From positions 130,190 to 194,189 of the forward strand of contig JAHDWK010000009.1 of NCBI GenBank assembly GCA_023382655.1: DNA of 64,000 nt. The letters run 5' to 3'. Under the pieces are notes generated by a model, which did not search any database, had not been told where the DNA came from, and saw only the letters and a list, made by a program, of their open reading frames with translations. This document shows, piece after piece, positions 33,801-42,558 of this stretch. Every line of letters begins with the position of its first letter. The stretch's first letter is position 1. Source of the DNA: Anaerolineae bacterium (GTDB lineage: Bacteria; Chloroflexota; Anaerolineae; Promineifilales; Promineifilaceae). A program made the translations under genes and the position numbers.

Positions 33801-33848
33801 TCCCCATTCACATTGAGCAAAATAGGTGCGACATGGTGGGGGTGTTGG

Positions 33849-34469
33849 CTAAGAAAGATGCGGTCGTTGTTTTTTAATTTCAGCTTCCAATTCTTGGAGA
33901 CGGCCGTGACGTTGACAGTGGTAAACTAATTCCCATGCTTTGGTTAATACATTTGTGCCAGCTAAAAACTCATAATTCACATGTAGATCAAGACAAAGTT
34001 CTCTTAGCTCTTCATCATTGAAATAGTTTTTGAGCAATTCATATATTTCCTTTAGAAGTGAATCATTCTTTTGTTTTGCTTTGTGTAGTTGTTTTTCGCC
34101 CTCTGCAGGTGATCTGTCTGGAAATAGAAAGGCTTCAAGCTCCTCCACTACCCGAATAAGACTATCCCTGTCGCGAGCACTGGCGATGGCTATAAACCGA
34201 GTATGCTCACCAAGCTTAATGAGTTCGATGATGACACATGGCGGATGGGATGGTACTTCCTGGCAACCAGGAATATAGACAAAATATTTAATTATTCCAA
34301 TTTCTGTCTTTTCTCGACGTGTTGATGTTCCAGCTCGCACTTGTGTAGGGAAATAGCGACTTAAGTTCTGGTCAACAGACTCAATATCTAATGGAATCAA
34401 TCGTTCTTCCCAGATACCACCAGCAGAAGAATAAGCTGTACCACCCAATTTATAAACTCGTTTTGTCAT
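33849..34469 (-). CDS. Protein with C-terminal effector-associated (death-like) domain, 206 aa
   Basis: The N-terminal 130 residues are unrecognised. The C-terminal 70 residues ([20 protein letters not shown], then [15 protein letters not shown] and a helix ending [17 protein letters not shown]) match the helical pattern of bacterial effector-associated domains, probably EAD7. These death-fold-like adaptors link sensors to effectors in conflict and defence systems by self-association. No partner carrying the same domain lies within the window. The gene is visibly richer in A+T than its neighbours, with one octamer near its 3' end, suggesting transfer. No Shine-Dalgarno site is seen; TATAAC lies a few bases before the ATG. 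Confidence 0.65.
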   Translation of the reverse strand: MTKRVYKLGGTAYSSAGGIWEERLIPLDIESVDQNLSRYFPTQVRAGTSTRREKTEIGIIKYFVYIPGCQEVPSHPPCVIIELIKLGEHTRFIAIASARDRDSLIRVVEELEAFLFPDRSPAEGEKQLHKAKQKNDSLLKEIYELLKNYFNDEELRELCLDLHVNYEFLAGTNVLTKAWELVYHCQRHGRLQELEAEIKKQRPHLS

Positions 34470-34641
34470 GTTTGTTATAAAATGCCGTTCTATGCTTCCA
34501 GCAGCTTTGAATTGTTACCGATCATATTGTATCAGACATGCAATCATAAATTCACAAATTACTTGCCTATTTCACTCACTGCCCTCCTCACTTGCTCACC
34601 CCACACAACCTGAACACCTAAACACTTCAACGCATAAACAC

Positions 34642-34647
34642 TATAAT
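34642..34647 (+). promoter_or_regulatory. -10 box of amidohydrolase gene, leaderless
   Basis: TATAAT ends 6 nt before the ATG at 34,654, so transcription would begin at or beside the A of the start codon. No clear -35 was found. Confidence 0.55.
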
Positions 34648-34653
34648 ACCGCC

Positions 34654-36201
34654 ATGTTTGACGTACTGATTCGTGGTGGCGAGGTGATTAACGGCCGTAA
34701 CCACCCCCCTTTTCCCGCCGATATTGGCATCCAAGGGGATCGGGTGACGGCCGTTGGCAATTTGCCGGACGCCACCGCCGCCCAGGTGCTAGACGCCAGC
34801 GGTCACTTCGTCGCTCCCGGTTTTATTGACGCCCACACCCATTCTGACGGCTGGCTGCGTAAAGAGCCGCACCAACTCGCCAAAACCAGCCAGGGTTTCA
34901 CCACCGAACTCCTGATGCTCGACGGCATCTCCTATGCCCCCGTCAACGAAGTCACCTGGCGGGAATGGATACACTACCTGCGCCCGCTCAACGGCCTGCA
35001 ACTGAGCGACTACACCGGCTGGCAAACCATTGGCGACTACATGCGGGATTTACACGGCCGTACCGCCCAAAACAGCGCCACCTTCATCCCCTACGCCAAC
35101 GTGCGCACCCTGGCCTGCGGCTTCGGCCAACGCGCCCCTGACGACTTCCAACAGTACGAAATCAAACGCCTCATCCAGCAGGGCATGGCCGATGGTGCAT
35201 TGGGGCTTTCCACCGGGCTGGATTACGTGGACGAATGTTTCGCCACCACCGCCGAACTCATTGAAGCCTGCCGCATGATGGCCCCGTATGGCGTTTACGT
35301 CACCCACGTCCGCTACAACCTGGGCACCCTCGCCGGGGTGCAAGAAGCCGTGCAGATCGGGCGGCAGGCCGGTGTGCCCGTGCATATCTCCCATCTCAAA
35401 GCCAACGATCCCGCCGAAGCCGAAGCCATCATTCACTACATAGACACCGTCGCCATCAACGAGGTAGATTTCTCCTTTGACGTCTACCCCTACATGCCCA
35501 GTTCCACCATGCTGCAATACCTGCTGCCCCATGAAATCTGGCAGCACGGCCCCCTGGCTGCCCTGCCCCAACTGGCCGACCCCGGCCTACGCGCCCGCTT
35601 CGGCCGTGCCTTGCAAGACACGCCGCTGGAAAACGTGACCATCGCCTGGGTGGGCAGCCGCGCCAACGCCCATTGGCAAGGCCACACCCTGGCCGACTAT
35701 GTGGCTGCCGCCCAGCGCCCCCCCGCCGACGCCCTCTGCGACCTGCTCATCAGCGAGGGTATGGCCGTGCTGCTGGTCTTCCACCTGGGGGATGATGAAC
35801 GGGTCGCGCCTTTTCTGGCACACGGCCGTTACCTGATGGGCAGCGATGGCATCTACTTCCCCGACGGGCACATCCATCCCCGACAATATGGCTCGGCGGT
35901 GCGGCTGCTGCGTTGGGGGGTGCGGGAAAAGGGGCTGTTTTCGTGGGAAACGGCCGTGTACAAAATGACCGGCTTCCCCGCCGCCCAATTTGGCCTGGCA
36001 AACCGGGGCGTCATCGCCGAAGGCAACTTCGCCGACCTGGTCATCTTCGACCCCGCCACCATCACCGACCGCGCCACCTACGACCAGCCATACGAATTGG
36101 CAGTGGGGGTGCAGGCGGTGTTGGTGAACGGCCGTGTTATCCTGCAAAACGGCCGTGCCACTCCAGAGACGCCGGGACGGTTTCTAAAATTTGTGGCGTA
36201 G
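34654..36201 (+). CDS. N-acyl-D-amino-acid deacylase/amidohydrolase family, 515 aa
   Basis: An amidohydrolase-superfamily enzyme of the D-aminoacylase type. A small beta-sandwich part opens [20 protein letters not shown], the metal-binding HxH follows in [14 protein letters not shown], and [12 protein letters not shown] and [11 protein letters not shown] are typical of this group. These enzymes remove the acyl group from N-acyl-D-amino acids, with one or two Zn2+; dihydroorotase-like activity on another amide is the main alternative. The ATG at 34,654 is chosen because of the -10 box 6 nt upstream and because homology starts there; the frame is open 62 codons further up. No Shine-Dalgarno site. 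Confidence 0.85.
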   Translation: MFDVLIRGGEVINGRNHPPFPADIGIQGDRVTAVGNLPDATAAQVLDASGHFVAPGFIDAHTHSDGWLRKEPHQLAKTSQGFTTELLMLDGISYAPVNEVTWREWIHYLRPLNGLQLSDYTGWQTIGDYMRDLHGRTAQNSATFIPYANVRTLACGFGQRAPDDFQQYEIKRLIQQGMADGALGLSTGLDYVDECFATTAELIEACRMMAPYGVYVTHVRYNLGTLAGVQEAVQIGRQAGVPVHISHLKANDPAEAEAIIHYIDTVAINEVDFSFDVYPYMPSSTMLQYLLPHEIWQHGPLAALPQLADPGLRARFGRALQDTPLENVTIAWVGSRANAHWQGHTLADYVAAAQRPPADALCDLLISEGMAVLLVFHLGDDERVAPFLAHGRYLMGSDGIYFPDGHIHPRQYGSAVRLLRWGVREKGLFSWETAVYKMTGFPAAQFGLANRGVIAEGNFADLVIFDPATITDRATYDQPYELAVGVQAVLVNGRVILQNGRATPETPGRFLKFVA

Positions 36202-36221
36202 GGCGATTTTCAAAATCGCCC
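36201..36221. repeat. Palindrome GGGCGATTTT-C-AAAATCGCCC, second copy
   Basis: Identical to the copy at 6,769-6,789. It begins at the last base of the amidohydrolase stop codon and could act as its terminator. Confidence 0.75.
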
Positions 36222-36274
36222 CACATCCTGTAACCACCACGTAACATTTTTCAGCTAAAACCTTCGGAGACATT

Positions 36275-36997
36275 ATGGTACAGAATCAACGATTGACCCA
36301 ATTTGGCGATATTTTAGTGGTAGATGATGAGGCTTCGGTCGTCGAAGTGGTGAGCCTGTACTTGCAGCGGGAAGGATTCACGGTGCGGGTGGCGCGCGAC
36401 GGCCGTGCCGCCATCAACACCATCCGCGAACAGCTACCCGCCCTCGTCGTCCTGGACGTGATGCTCCCCGAAATTGACGGCATGGAAATCATGCGCCGTC
36501 TGCGCGCCGACCCCACGTCCAACATACCCGTCATCCTGCTCACCGCCCGCCAGCAAGAGATTGACCGCATCTACGGCCTGGAATTGGGCGCAGATGATTA
36601 CGTGACCAAACCTTTTTCCCCGGCGGAACTTGTCTCCAGAGTCAAGGCGGTGCTACGTCGGGCACATGGGCAAATGGGGCCAGAAGGGGGGGAACGGCCG
36701 TATCACTTCCCCCAACTCACCATAGACCCCAAAACCCGTCTCGTTACCGTGGGCGGCGAAACAGTCGAACTCACCGCCACCGAATTCAACCTGCTCTACT
36801 TCATGGCCGCCCACCCCCGCCAGGTCTTCAAGCGCGACCAATTGTTAGAGCGTGTCTGGGGCTTCTCCGAATACGTAGACCCCAGCACCGTCACCGTCCA
36901 CATCCGCCGCCTGCGCGAAAAAATAGAAGCCGACCCCAGTAACCCCACCTGGCTGCTGACAGTGTGGGGGGTGGGGTATAAATTTGACCCTGGATAA
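36275..36997 (+). CDS. OmpR/PhoB-family response regulator, 240 aa
   Basis: A receiver domain (about residues 10-125) with the acidic pair in LVVDDEA, phospho-acceptor Asp in ALVVLDVMLPEIDGMEIM, switch Thr in VILLTAR and Lys in DDYVTKPFSP, then a winged-helix DNA-binding domain (ELTATEFNLLYFMAAHPRQV, VTVHIRRLREKIE, WGVGYKFDPG). CGGAGA precedes the ATG. It is followed by a histidine kinase in the same direction, which is its likely partner; an attenuator-like hairpin lies between them. Target genes unknown. Confidence 0.93.
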   Translation: MVQNQRLTQFGDILVVDDEASVVEVVSLYLQREGFTVRVARDGRAAINTIREQLPALVVLDVMLPEIDGMEIMRRLRADPTSNIPVILLTARQQEIDRIYGLELGADDYVTKPFSPAELVSRVKAVLRRAHGQMGPEGGERPYHFPQLTIDPKTRLVTVGGETVELTATEFNLLYFMAAHPRQVFKRDQLLERVWGFSEYVDPSTVTVHIRRLREKIEADPSNPTWLLTVWGVGYKFDPG

Positions 36998-37008
36998 TGA
37001 TGCGTGAT

Positions 37009-37047
37009 GCGTGAGGCGTGACAAAGAGTTTCACGCCTCACGCTTTT
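37009..37047 (+). terminator. Hairpin with T-run between response regulator and kinase genes
   Basis: GCGTGAGGCGTGA and TCACGCCTCACGC form a 13-bp stem with a 9-nt loop followed by TTTT, 6 nt before the kinase ATG. It would end most transcripts after the regulator and lower kinase levels; it also sits where the kinase ribosome site should be. Confidence 0.6.
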
Positions 37048-37052
37048 ACCCT

Positions 37053-38324
37053 ATGATCAACACTTTCCCATCTCTCCCCTCCTACCTCGGCCGTTTCAGC
37101 CGCGCCCCCTGGCGCTTGTTTGTGGTCGGCATTGTGGCCGCGCTGGTGGTCGCCGTTCTGCTCATGCGCCTATGGATGCAAGCGCCGTTGCAAGACATTA
37201 CCCTGCTGGTGATGTGGCTTTCGGCCACTTCCCTGTTGTCGCTGGTGGTGGGCTATCTGTTATACCGGCGGGGGCTGGCCCGTTCCCCCTCCCTCAGCCT
37301 GACCCTGCTGATGACCTATGCCTGGGCCGCCTTTGTCATCCTGTTTAACGTGTGGGTAATGTCCCGGCAGATGTTTTTTAACAGCGAACATGACCTGATT
37401 TTGAGCGGTGTGCTGCTGCTCTTTGCGGCCATCATTGCCATGACATTTGGTGTCTTTGTGGCTGCCAGCGTCACGGATGGGCTGAACCAGTTGGCAGCGA
37501 CGGCGCAGGCGATTGCTGCCGGGGATTTGCAGGCGCGGGTGCAGATTCACGGCCGTGACGAAGTAGCTCAGGTCGCCTACGCCTTCAACGACATGGCCGC
37601 CCAATTGCAGCAAGCCGAAAAGGAGCGCGCCGAAGTGGAAAAGATGCGCCGCGATCTGGTGGCCTGGGCCTCGCACGATTTGCGCACCCCACTGACCAGT
37701 ATCCGCGCCATGATCGAGGCGCTGCATGACGGCGTGGTCAGCGACCCGGAAACGACCCAACGCTACTACCACACCATGCGCGGCGACATCATCGCCCTCA
37801 ATGGCCTGATTGATGACCTGTTTGAACTGGCGCAAATGGACGCCGGTGGGCTGACGATGGTGAAGTCGCCCCACTCGTTGAGCGATTTAATCTCGGACAC
37901 TTTGGAGAGCTTCCAGGTGTTGGCCGAACAACGGGGCATTACCCTGCACGGCCGTGTGGCTGCCGACGTAGACCCAGTGCCCATGAACGCCCCCAAAATT
38001 GGCCGGGTACTGACCAACCTGATCGGTAATGCGCTACGGTACACACCGGTAAATGGGGAAGTGCAGGTCACGGCCGTGCGCACCGCCAACAGTGTGCGCG
38101 TCACCGTGCAAGACAGCGGCCCCGGCTTCAATGCCGCCGATCTGCCCCGTGTCTTTGAACAATTCTACCGGGGCGAACAGGCGCGCAGCCGCAAAACAGG
38201 CGGCGCGGGGTTGGGACTGGCGATTGCCCGGGGAGTTGTAGAGGGGCACGACGGCCGTATCTGGGCTGAAAATGCACCCGGCGGCGGTGCGGTAGTGGGG
38301 TTTGAATTGCCGGTCAGAGAGTAA
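37053..38324 (+). CDS. Membrane histidine kinase with HAMP domain, 423 aa
   Basis: About four transmembrane helices in the first 145 residues (LFVVGIVAALVVAVLLM, LLVMWLSATSLLSLVVGYL, LLMTYAWAAFVILFNVWVM, LLLFAAIIAMTFGVFVAASV), then HAMP, HisKA with VAWASHDLRTPLTSIRAMIEAL, and HATPase with NLIGNALRYTP, DSGPGF and GGAGLGLAIARGVVEGH. Cognate of the upstream OmpR-type regulator by position. The start at 37,053 is chosen because the 14 upstream in-frame codons lie inside the hairpin. No Shine-Dalgarno site is free of that hairpin. Confidence 0.9.
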   Translation: MINTFPSLPSYLGRFSRAPWRLFVVGIVAALVVAVLLMRLWMQAPLQDITLLVMWLSATSLLSLVVGYLLYRRGLARSPSLSLTLLMTYAWAAFVILFNVWVMSRQMFFNSEHDLILSGVLLLFAAIIAMTFGVFVAASVTDGLNQLAATAQAIAAGDLQARVQIHGRDEVAQVAYAFNDMAAQLQQAEKERAEVEKMRRDLVAWASHDLRTPLTSIRAMIEALHDGVVSDPETTQRYYHTMRGDIIALNGLIDDLFELAQMDAGGLTMVKSPHSLSDLISDTLESFQVLAEQRGITLHGRVAADVDPVPMNAPKIGRVLTNLIGNALRYTPVNGEVQVTAVRTANSVRVTVQDSGPGFNAADLPRVFEQFYRGEQARSRKTGGAGLGLAIARGVVEGHDGRIWAENAPGGGAVVGFELPVRE

Positions 38325-38332
38325 TCATCGCC

Positions 38333-38365
38333 AGACATCCGATTTTTTCAAAAAATCGGATGTCT
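38333..38365. repeat. Palindrome AGACATCCGATTTTT-TCA-AAAAATCGGATGTCT
   Basis: Perfect 15-bp arms, 8 nt past the kinase stop. The outer arms match the interrupted palindrome at 452-513. It likely works as a terminator hairpin. Confidence 0.7.
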
Positions 38366-38531
38366 AACCTCTTCAATGATCATTCTCCGCCGGGGATGTG
38401 ATTTTGTTCACTAGGCGGGAGGGGTACGGCCGTTCTATGATACAGGGAAAACAGGCGTACAGACTCTAAGGGTTTGCTTTTGAGCCGTTCACCTGATCAA
38501 ACCCCAACCTTTAGGGTCTTGGAAAAATCAC

Positions 38532-40943
38532 ATGACCCACCTTTCGTTACCGGCCGAAAAACTGTTTACTCCCTGCGACATCTCCCAATACAGCTTCACC
38601 ACAACCGCCGAACTCAACGAATTTGATGAAATAATTGGGCAAGACCGGGCTGTGTCGGCCATTCAATTTGGCATGGGCATTCGGCACGAGGGCTTTAATT
38701 TATTTGCCATTGGGCCAAATGGGACGGGGCGGTTTACGGCCGTACACCAATTCCTCACCTCCCGCGCCCCCTCTGAACCCACCCCGGCCGACTGGTGCTA
38801 TGTGCATAACTTCGACCAGCCCCACGCCCCCAACGCCTTGCAACTGCCCCCCGGCCAATCCCCCCACTTACAACAAGCCATGCAGCAGTTGGTGGAAGAC
38901 CTCTTTACCATCATCCCCACCGCCTTTACCAGCGAAGAGTACCAGGCGCAGCGCAAAACCATCACCGCCACCCTCAAAGAAAAAGAAATACAAGCTCTGG
39001 AAAGCTTAAAAGACGAAGCCGACCAACGGGGCATCGCCCTGCTGCAAACGCCAGGCGGGTTTGCCTTTGCCCCCACCAAAGACGGCAACGTCATCACCCC
39101 GGAAGAATTTCTGCGGCTCTCCACCAGCGAACAGCAGGCATTGGAAAGCGACATCAAAAAACTGCAAGAATCCTTGCAACAAATCATGCAGCAGGTGCCC
39201 CAATGGCACCGTGAAACCCAGCAGCGCCTCAAAGAACTGGATCAGGAAATCGCCGCTTTTGCCGTCAAGCCGGTGATTGACGAAATTCGGCCGCCGTATG
39301 CCGACCTGCCCGACGTGCTGGCTTATCTGGATACCGTAGAAGCCGACATCATCCAAAATGTGCGCGACTTTTTGCCATCGGAAGAATCGCCGCTGGCCGA
39401 GGTGATGTCGCCGGCGGGGGGCAGCAGCCGGCCCCGTCTGGCCCGCTTCCAGGTCAACGTGATCATTACCCACGAGCCGGACGAAGGCGCGCCGGTGGTG
39501 CATGAAGAACTGCCAACCTACCCCAATTTGTTGGGGCGGGTGGAACATATTTCGCAAATGGGCACACTGCTCACCGACTTTACTCTTATTAAAGCGGGTA
39601 CGCTGCACAAAGCTAACGGCGGTTATCTCATTTTGGATGCGCGCAAAGTGCTGCTGCAACCGTTTGCCTGGGAGGCGCTGAAACAGGCGTTGCGCTCCAA
39701 AGAAATCCGCATTGAGTCGTTGGGGCAGGCATACAGCCTGATCAGTACCGTCTCGCTGGAACCGGAACCGATTCCCCTCCATGTCAAGGTGGTGTTGATT
39801 GGGGAAAGGTTGCTGTACTATCTGTTGTGCGCCTATGACCCGGACTTCACCGAACTGTTTAAGGTGGCGGCCGATTTTGAAGACGAGATGCCGCGCAGCC
39901 TGGAGAACAATCTGGCTTATGCCCGGCTGATTGCCAATCTGGTGCATAAAGAAGGGCTGCGCAATTTTGACCGGGCAGCGGTGGGGCGTATTCTGGAACA
40001 AAGCGCCCGGCTGGCTGCCGATGCGGAAAAATTGACCACCCATATGCAGACGGTGACGGATTTGCTGCGGGAGGCGGATTATTGGGCCGGCGTGAACGGC
40101 CGTGACCCCATTACCGCCGCCGATGTGGAGCAAGCCTTGGCGGCCCAATTGCAGCGGGCAGGGCGGGTGCGCGAACGCTTGCTAGAAAGCACCTTGCGTG
40201 AAACGCTGCTGGTGGATACCGACGGCGCGGTGGTGGGGCAGATTAACGGGCTGTCGGTGATTGACCTGGGTGGGCAGGCGTTTGGCCGCCCCAGCCGCAT
40301 TACGGCGCGGGTGCGGTTGGGCAAGGGGGAGGTGATTGATATTGAGCGGCAAGTGGAGATGGGCGGGCCGCTCCATTCCAAAGGGGTGCTGATTTTGTCC
40401 GGCTTTTTGGGGGCGCGCTATGCGGCGGAACGGCCGTTTTCCCTCAGCGCTTCCCTGGTCTTTGAGCAATCCTACGGGGGTGTGGATGGGGACAGCGCCT
40501 CCTCGGCGGAACTATATGCACTGCTGTCGGCGCTGGCCGATGCGCCCATCAAACAGGGGTTAGCCGTTACCGGTTCGGTGAACCAGCATGGGCAGGTGCA
40601 GGCCATTGGCGGCGTGAATGAGAAGATTGAGGGGTTCTTTGACCTGTGCCAGGCGCGTGGCCTGACCGGGAATCAAGGGGTGCTCATTCCCACCGCCAAC
40701 GTCAAACATTTGATGCTGCGCCAGGATGTGGTGGCCGCGGTCGCCGCCGGGCAGTTTGCCATTTACGCTGTCAGTACCATTGATGAGGGCATTGAATTAT
40801 TGACCGGGATCACGGCGGGTGAATTGGATGGCGACGGCCGTTACCCGCCAGACAGCATCAACGGCCGTGTCGTCGCCCGCCTGGAAACGTTGGCCGCCAA
40901 ACAGCGGGAATTTACGGTGCCGCCGGAGAGCGGTAATCGGTAA
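38532..40943 (+). CDS. Lon-type ATP-dependent protease (AAA_32/LonB-like), 803 aa
   Basis: An N-terminal substrate/AAA part with a P-loop-like FAIGPNGTGRFTAV (the Lys of the Walker A GKT is replaced by Arg), a long coiled insertion (about residues 140-250), a second ATPase segment (GGYLILDARKVL, later VVLIGERLLYYLL) and a C-terminal Lon protease domain with catalytic Ser in YGGVDGDSASSAELYALLSA and Lys in QAIGGVNEKIEGFFD. This is the AAA_32/Lon-B arrangement found in many bacteria, distinct from classic Lon. The altered Walker A suggests weak or different nucleotide use. The terminal SGNR comes from a CGGTAATCGG repeat. Start support is weak (GGAAAAATCAC). Confidence 0.85.
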   Translation: MTHLSLPAEKLFTPCDISQYSFTTTAELNEFDEIIGQDRAVSAIQFGMGIRHEGFNLFAIGPNGTGRFTAVHQFLTSRAPSEPTPADWCYVHNFDQPHAPNALQLPPGQSPHLQQAMQQLVEDLFTIIPTAFTSEEYQAQRKTITATLKEKEIQALESLKDEADQRGIALLQTPGGFAFAPTKDGNVITPEEFLRLSTSEQQALESDIKKLQESLQQIMQQVPQWHRETQQRLKELDQEIAAFAVKPVIDEIRPPYADLPDVLAYLDTVEADIIQNVRDFLPSEESPLAEVMSPAGGSSRPRLARFQVNVIITHEPDEGAPVVHEELPTYPNLLGRVEHISQMGTLLTDFTLIKAGTLHKANGGYLILDARKVLLQPFAWEALKQALRSKEIRIESLGQAYSLISTVSLEPEPIPLHVKVVLIGERLLYYLLCAYDPDFTELFKVAADFEDEMPRSLENNLAYARLIANLVHKEGLRNFDRAAVGRILEQSARLAADAEKLTTHMQTVTDLLREADYWAGVNGRDPITAADVEQALAAQLQRAGRVRERLLESTLRETLLVDTDGAVVGQINGLSVIDLGGQAFGRPSRITARVRLGKGEVIDIERQVEMGGPLHSKGVLILSGFLGARYAAERPFSLSASLVFEQSYGGVDGDSASSAELYALLSALADAPIKQGLAVTGSVNQHGQVQAIGGVNEKIEGFFDLCQARGLTGNQGVLIPTANVKHLMLRQDVVAAVAAGQFAIYAVSTIDEGIELLTGITAGELDGDGRYPPDSINGRVVARLETLAAKQREFTVPPESGNR

Positions 40944-40953
40944 TCGGCGGCTG

Positions 40954-40977
40954 GTGGCTGGTAAAATCACCAGCCAC
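40954..40977. terminator. Hairpin after Lon-type gene
   Basis: GTGGCTGGT and ACCAGCCAC pair over 9 bp around AAAATC, 10 nt past the stop. No U-run. A preceding CGGTAATCGG pair overlaps the gene end. Confidence 0.4.
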
Positions 40978-41004
40978 TAACCACCCGCCACCAGGACTCA
41001 ATAG

Positions 41005-41868
41005 ATGGTGGATACAGGTTGGATTCGCCACATTTTGGTGGGGTTGGATGTGTCGCAGACGAGTGCGGCCGTGCTGCATACGGCCGTGCGTCTGTCAGCT
41101 TTTCTCAAAGCGGACATCACCGGCCTGTTTGTGGAAGATATTAACCTGATCCGGCTGGCCCAACTCCCGTTTTCCAGCGAAGTGCGTTACCTGACGGCGG
41201 GCATACGGCCGTTGCATCAGGAACAGATGCAGCAGGTCTTACACAGCCACGCCACCTGGCTGCGCTACGAATTCGGGCAGACGGCCCGCGAACGGTCGGT
41301 CAAATGGGACTTCCGTGTGGCGCGGGGCTTTGTCAGCCAGGAATTGTTGGCGGCGGCCCATCAGGCCGATTTACTGGTCATTGGTCGCCTGAGCAGTCAC
41401 CGGGGCGTACACAAGCGGGTGGGGTCTACGGCGCTGACGGCCGTGCAGCAGGCGGCCACGTCGGTGCTGGTGGTCTCGCCCGAAGCCGATTTCAGCTGTC
41501 CGGTAACACTGTTGTATGACGGCTCGGTGGCGGCAGCGTATGCCTTGCCGGTGGCGCTCTCGCTGGCGCAACTCAGCAAACAACTGGTCATTCACATCCG
41601 GGCGCAGGATGACCGGGAAGCGGCTCGTATCAGGCAGGAGTTGGACACGGCCGTGAATGATGACGCCATCTTATGCAGTTACCGGCTTTGGCTGCCGGAC
41701 CAGAACCCGGAACAACTGTGGACGGCGCATCTGCCAGGGATTGTAGTGGTAGGGGACGGCCGTGAGGGGCTGGCGGCTTCTTTTGCCGATCAGTTGTTAC
41801 ATACAGCGCCGTGTCCGGTGCTGTTTATTCGCCCGCCCGCCGTCTCTTCCCATTTGCATCCTGTTTGA
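41005..41868 (+). CDS. Universal stress protein family, two-domain, 287 aa
   Basis: The first UspA fold (about residues 8-160) opens WIRHILVGLDVSQTSAAVL and closes with LLVIGRLSSHRGVHKRVGSTALTAVQQAATSVLVV, near the ATP-binding Gly-rich loop pattern of Usp proteins. A second, degenerate fold (about 165-280) holds PVTLLYDGSVAAAYALPVAL and ends CPVLFIRPP. Tandem Usp proteins respond to starvation or energy stress. It lies 61 nt after the Lon-type gene and could share its transcript. The ribosome site is weak (AGGA). Confidence 0.75.
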   Translation: MVDTGWIRHILVGLDVSQTSAAVLHTAVRLSAFLKADITGLFVEDINLIRLAQLPFSSEVRYLTAGIRPLHQEQMQQVLHSHATWLRYEFGQTARERSVKWDFRVARGFVSQELLAAAHQADLLVIGRLSSHRGVHKRVGSTALTAVQQAATSVLVVSPEADFSCPVTLLYDGSVAAAYALPVALSLAQLSKQLVIHIRAQDDREAARIRQELDTAVNDDAILCSYRLWLPDQNPEQLWTAHLPGIVVVGDGREGLAASFADQLLHTAPCPVLFIRPPAVSSHLHPV

Positions 41869-41875
41869 CATCGTC

Positions 41876-41881
41876 TATAAT
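41876..41881 (+). promoter_or_regulatory. -10 box of tRNA-Pro
   Basis: TATAAT ends 10 nt before the first tRNA base. A weak TTGCAT (41,854-41,859) lies 16 nt upstream. The promoter overlaps the last bases before the end of the Usp gene. Confidence 0.55.
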
Positions 41882-41891
41882 CCGCTCTGTT

Positions 41892-41965
<74 letters not shown>

Positions 41966-41974
41966 CAGAAAAGG

Positions 41975-42010
41975 AAAACGGCCGTTTCTCACATGAGAAA
42001 CGGCCGTTTT
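41975..42010 (+). terminator. tRNA-Pro terminator made of two ACGGCCGT copies
   Basis: AAAACGGCCGTTTCTCA and TGAGAAACGGCCGTTTT form a 17-bp hairpin followed by GTTCT. Each arm contains one complete octamer. Confidence 0.75.
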
Positions 42011-42111
42011 GTTCTAAAACCCTTCAGTTAATTTCAGGCACAGCGTATGGCATTTGGGAGCGCCTGACGTTAATAAACATAGTGGGCCTTTATCTGGGCC
42101 AGGCAAAGGGA

Positions 42112-42537
42112 TCAGGCTGTTTCTTTTTCGAAGAACAGCAACATAAGGTCGGGCGGCCAGTCCGTCGCGCGGTTCGTTACCTTGTCAACATGGGCAACGG
42201 TCATCAGGCAGCGCGATACACTCTTTCCAGCGGAATCGACCATAGTGCATTCTATGAGCGCATCAGGCCCGCGGAACTCGCGCACGTAAGATGTGATAGT
42301 AATCTCCTGATCGCCCCGAACAGGCCGCAGAAAATCTATTTCCAGTCTTCGAACCCAGGTCATGAACGGCAACGTCCCCAGGGTCTTCAGATCCCAGCCA
42401 ACATAGTCACGTAACCCCTCCATCCGATGGTTGACAAAATAAGTCGCGTACTTCCCCGTACTTATATGATCATAGGGATCGAGATCGGAGAATTGTATCC
42501 GGTATGTGCTCTTGAAAATGCTCGGTACATTCGACAT
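42112..42537 (-). CDS. Hotdog-fold acyl-CoA thioesterase (4HBT family), 141 aa
   Basis: A single hotdog domain of the 4-hydroxybenzoyl-CoA thioesterase family. IQFSDLDPYDHISTGKYATYF holds the catalytic Asp and the family's DxxxHxN-like region, followed by RRLEIDFLRPVRGDQEITI. It probably hydrolyses an acyl-CoA; the substrate cannot be told. AAGGAG precedes the ATG. It lies 21 nt after the FAD oxidase gene in the same direction, so the two may act in one pathway. Confidence 0.85.
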   Translation of the reverse strand: MSNVPSIFKSTYRIQFSDLDPYDHISTGKYATYFVNHRMEGLRDYVGWDLKTLGTLPFMTWVRRLEIDFLRPVRGDQEITITSYVREFRGPDALIECTMVDSAGKSVSRCLMTVAHVDKVTNRATDWPPDLMLLFFEKETA

Positions 42538-42558
42538 TCAGGACTCCTTCACTCTCTA

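Larger units (their letters stand above)
33462..33848. other. Gene-poor stretch with orphan promoter
   Basis: Apart from the possible remnant, no gene is supported. It holds three ACGGCCGT and the plus-strand promoter at 33,772. Behind that promoter a 21-nt sequence (33,804-33,824) repeats one at 28,968-28,988 with one mismatch. The only start downstream (33,833) gives 14 codons before TAA. Confidence 0.5.

Noticed and set aside
39006..40148. Long minus-strand frame (380 codons)
   Set aside because: Antisense to the Lon-type protease, whose motifs are clear; composition is that of a shadow frame.
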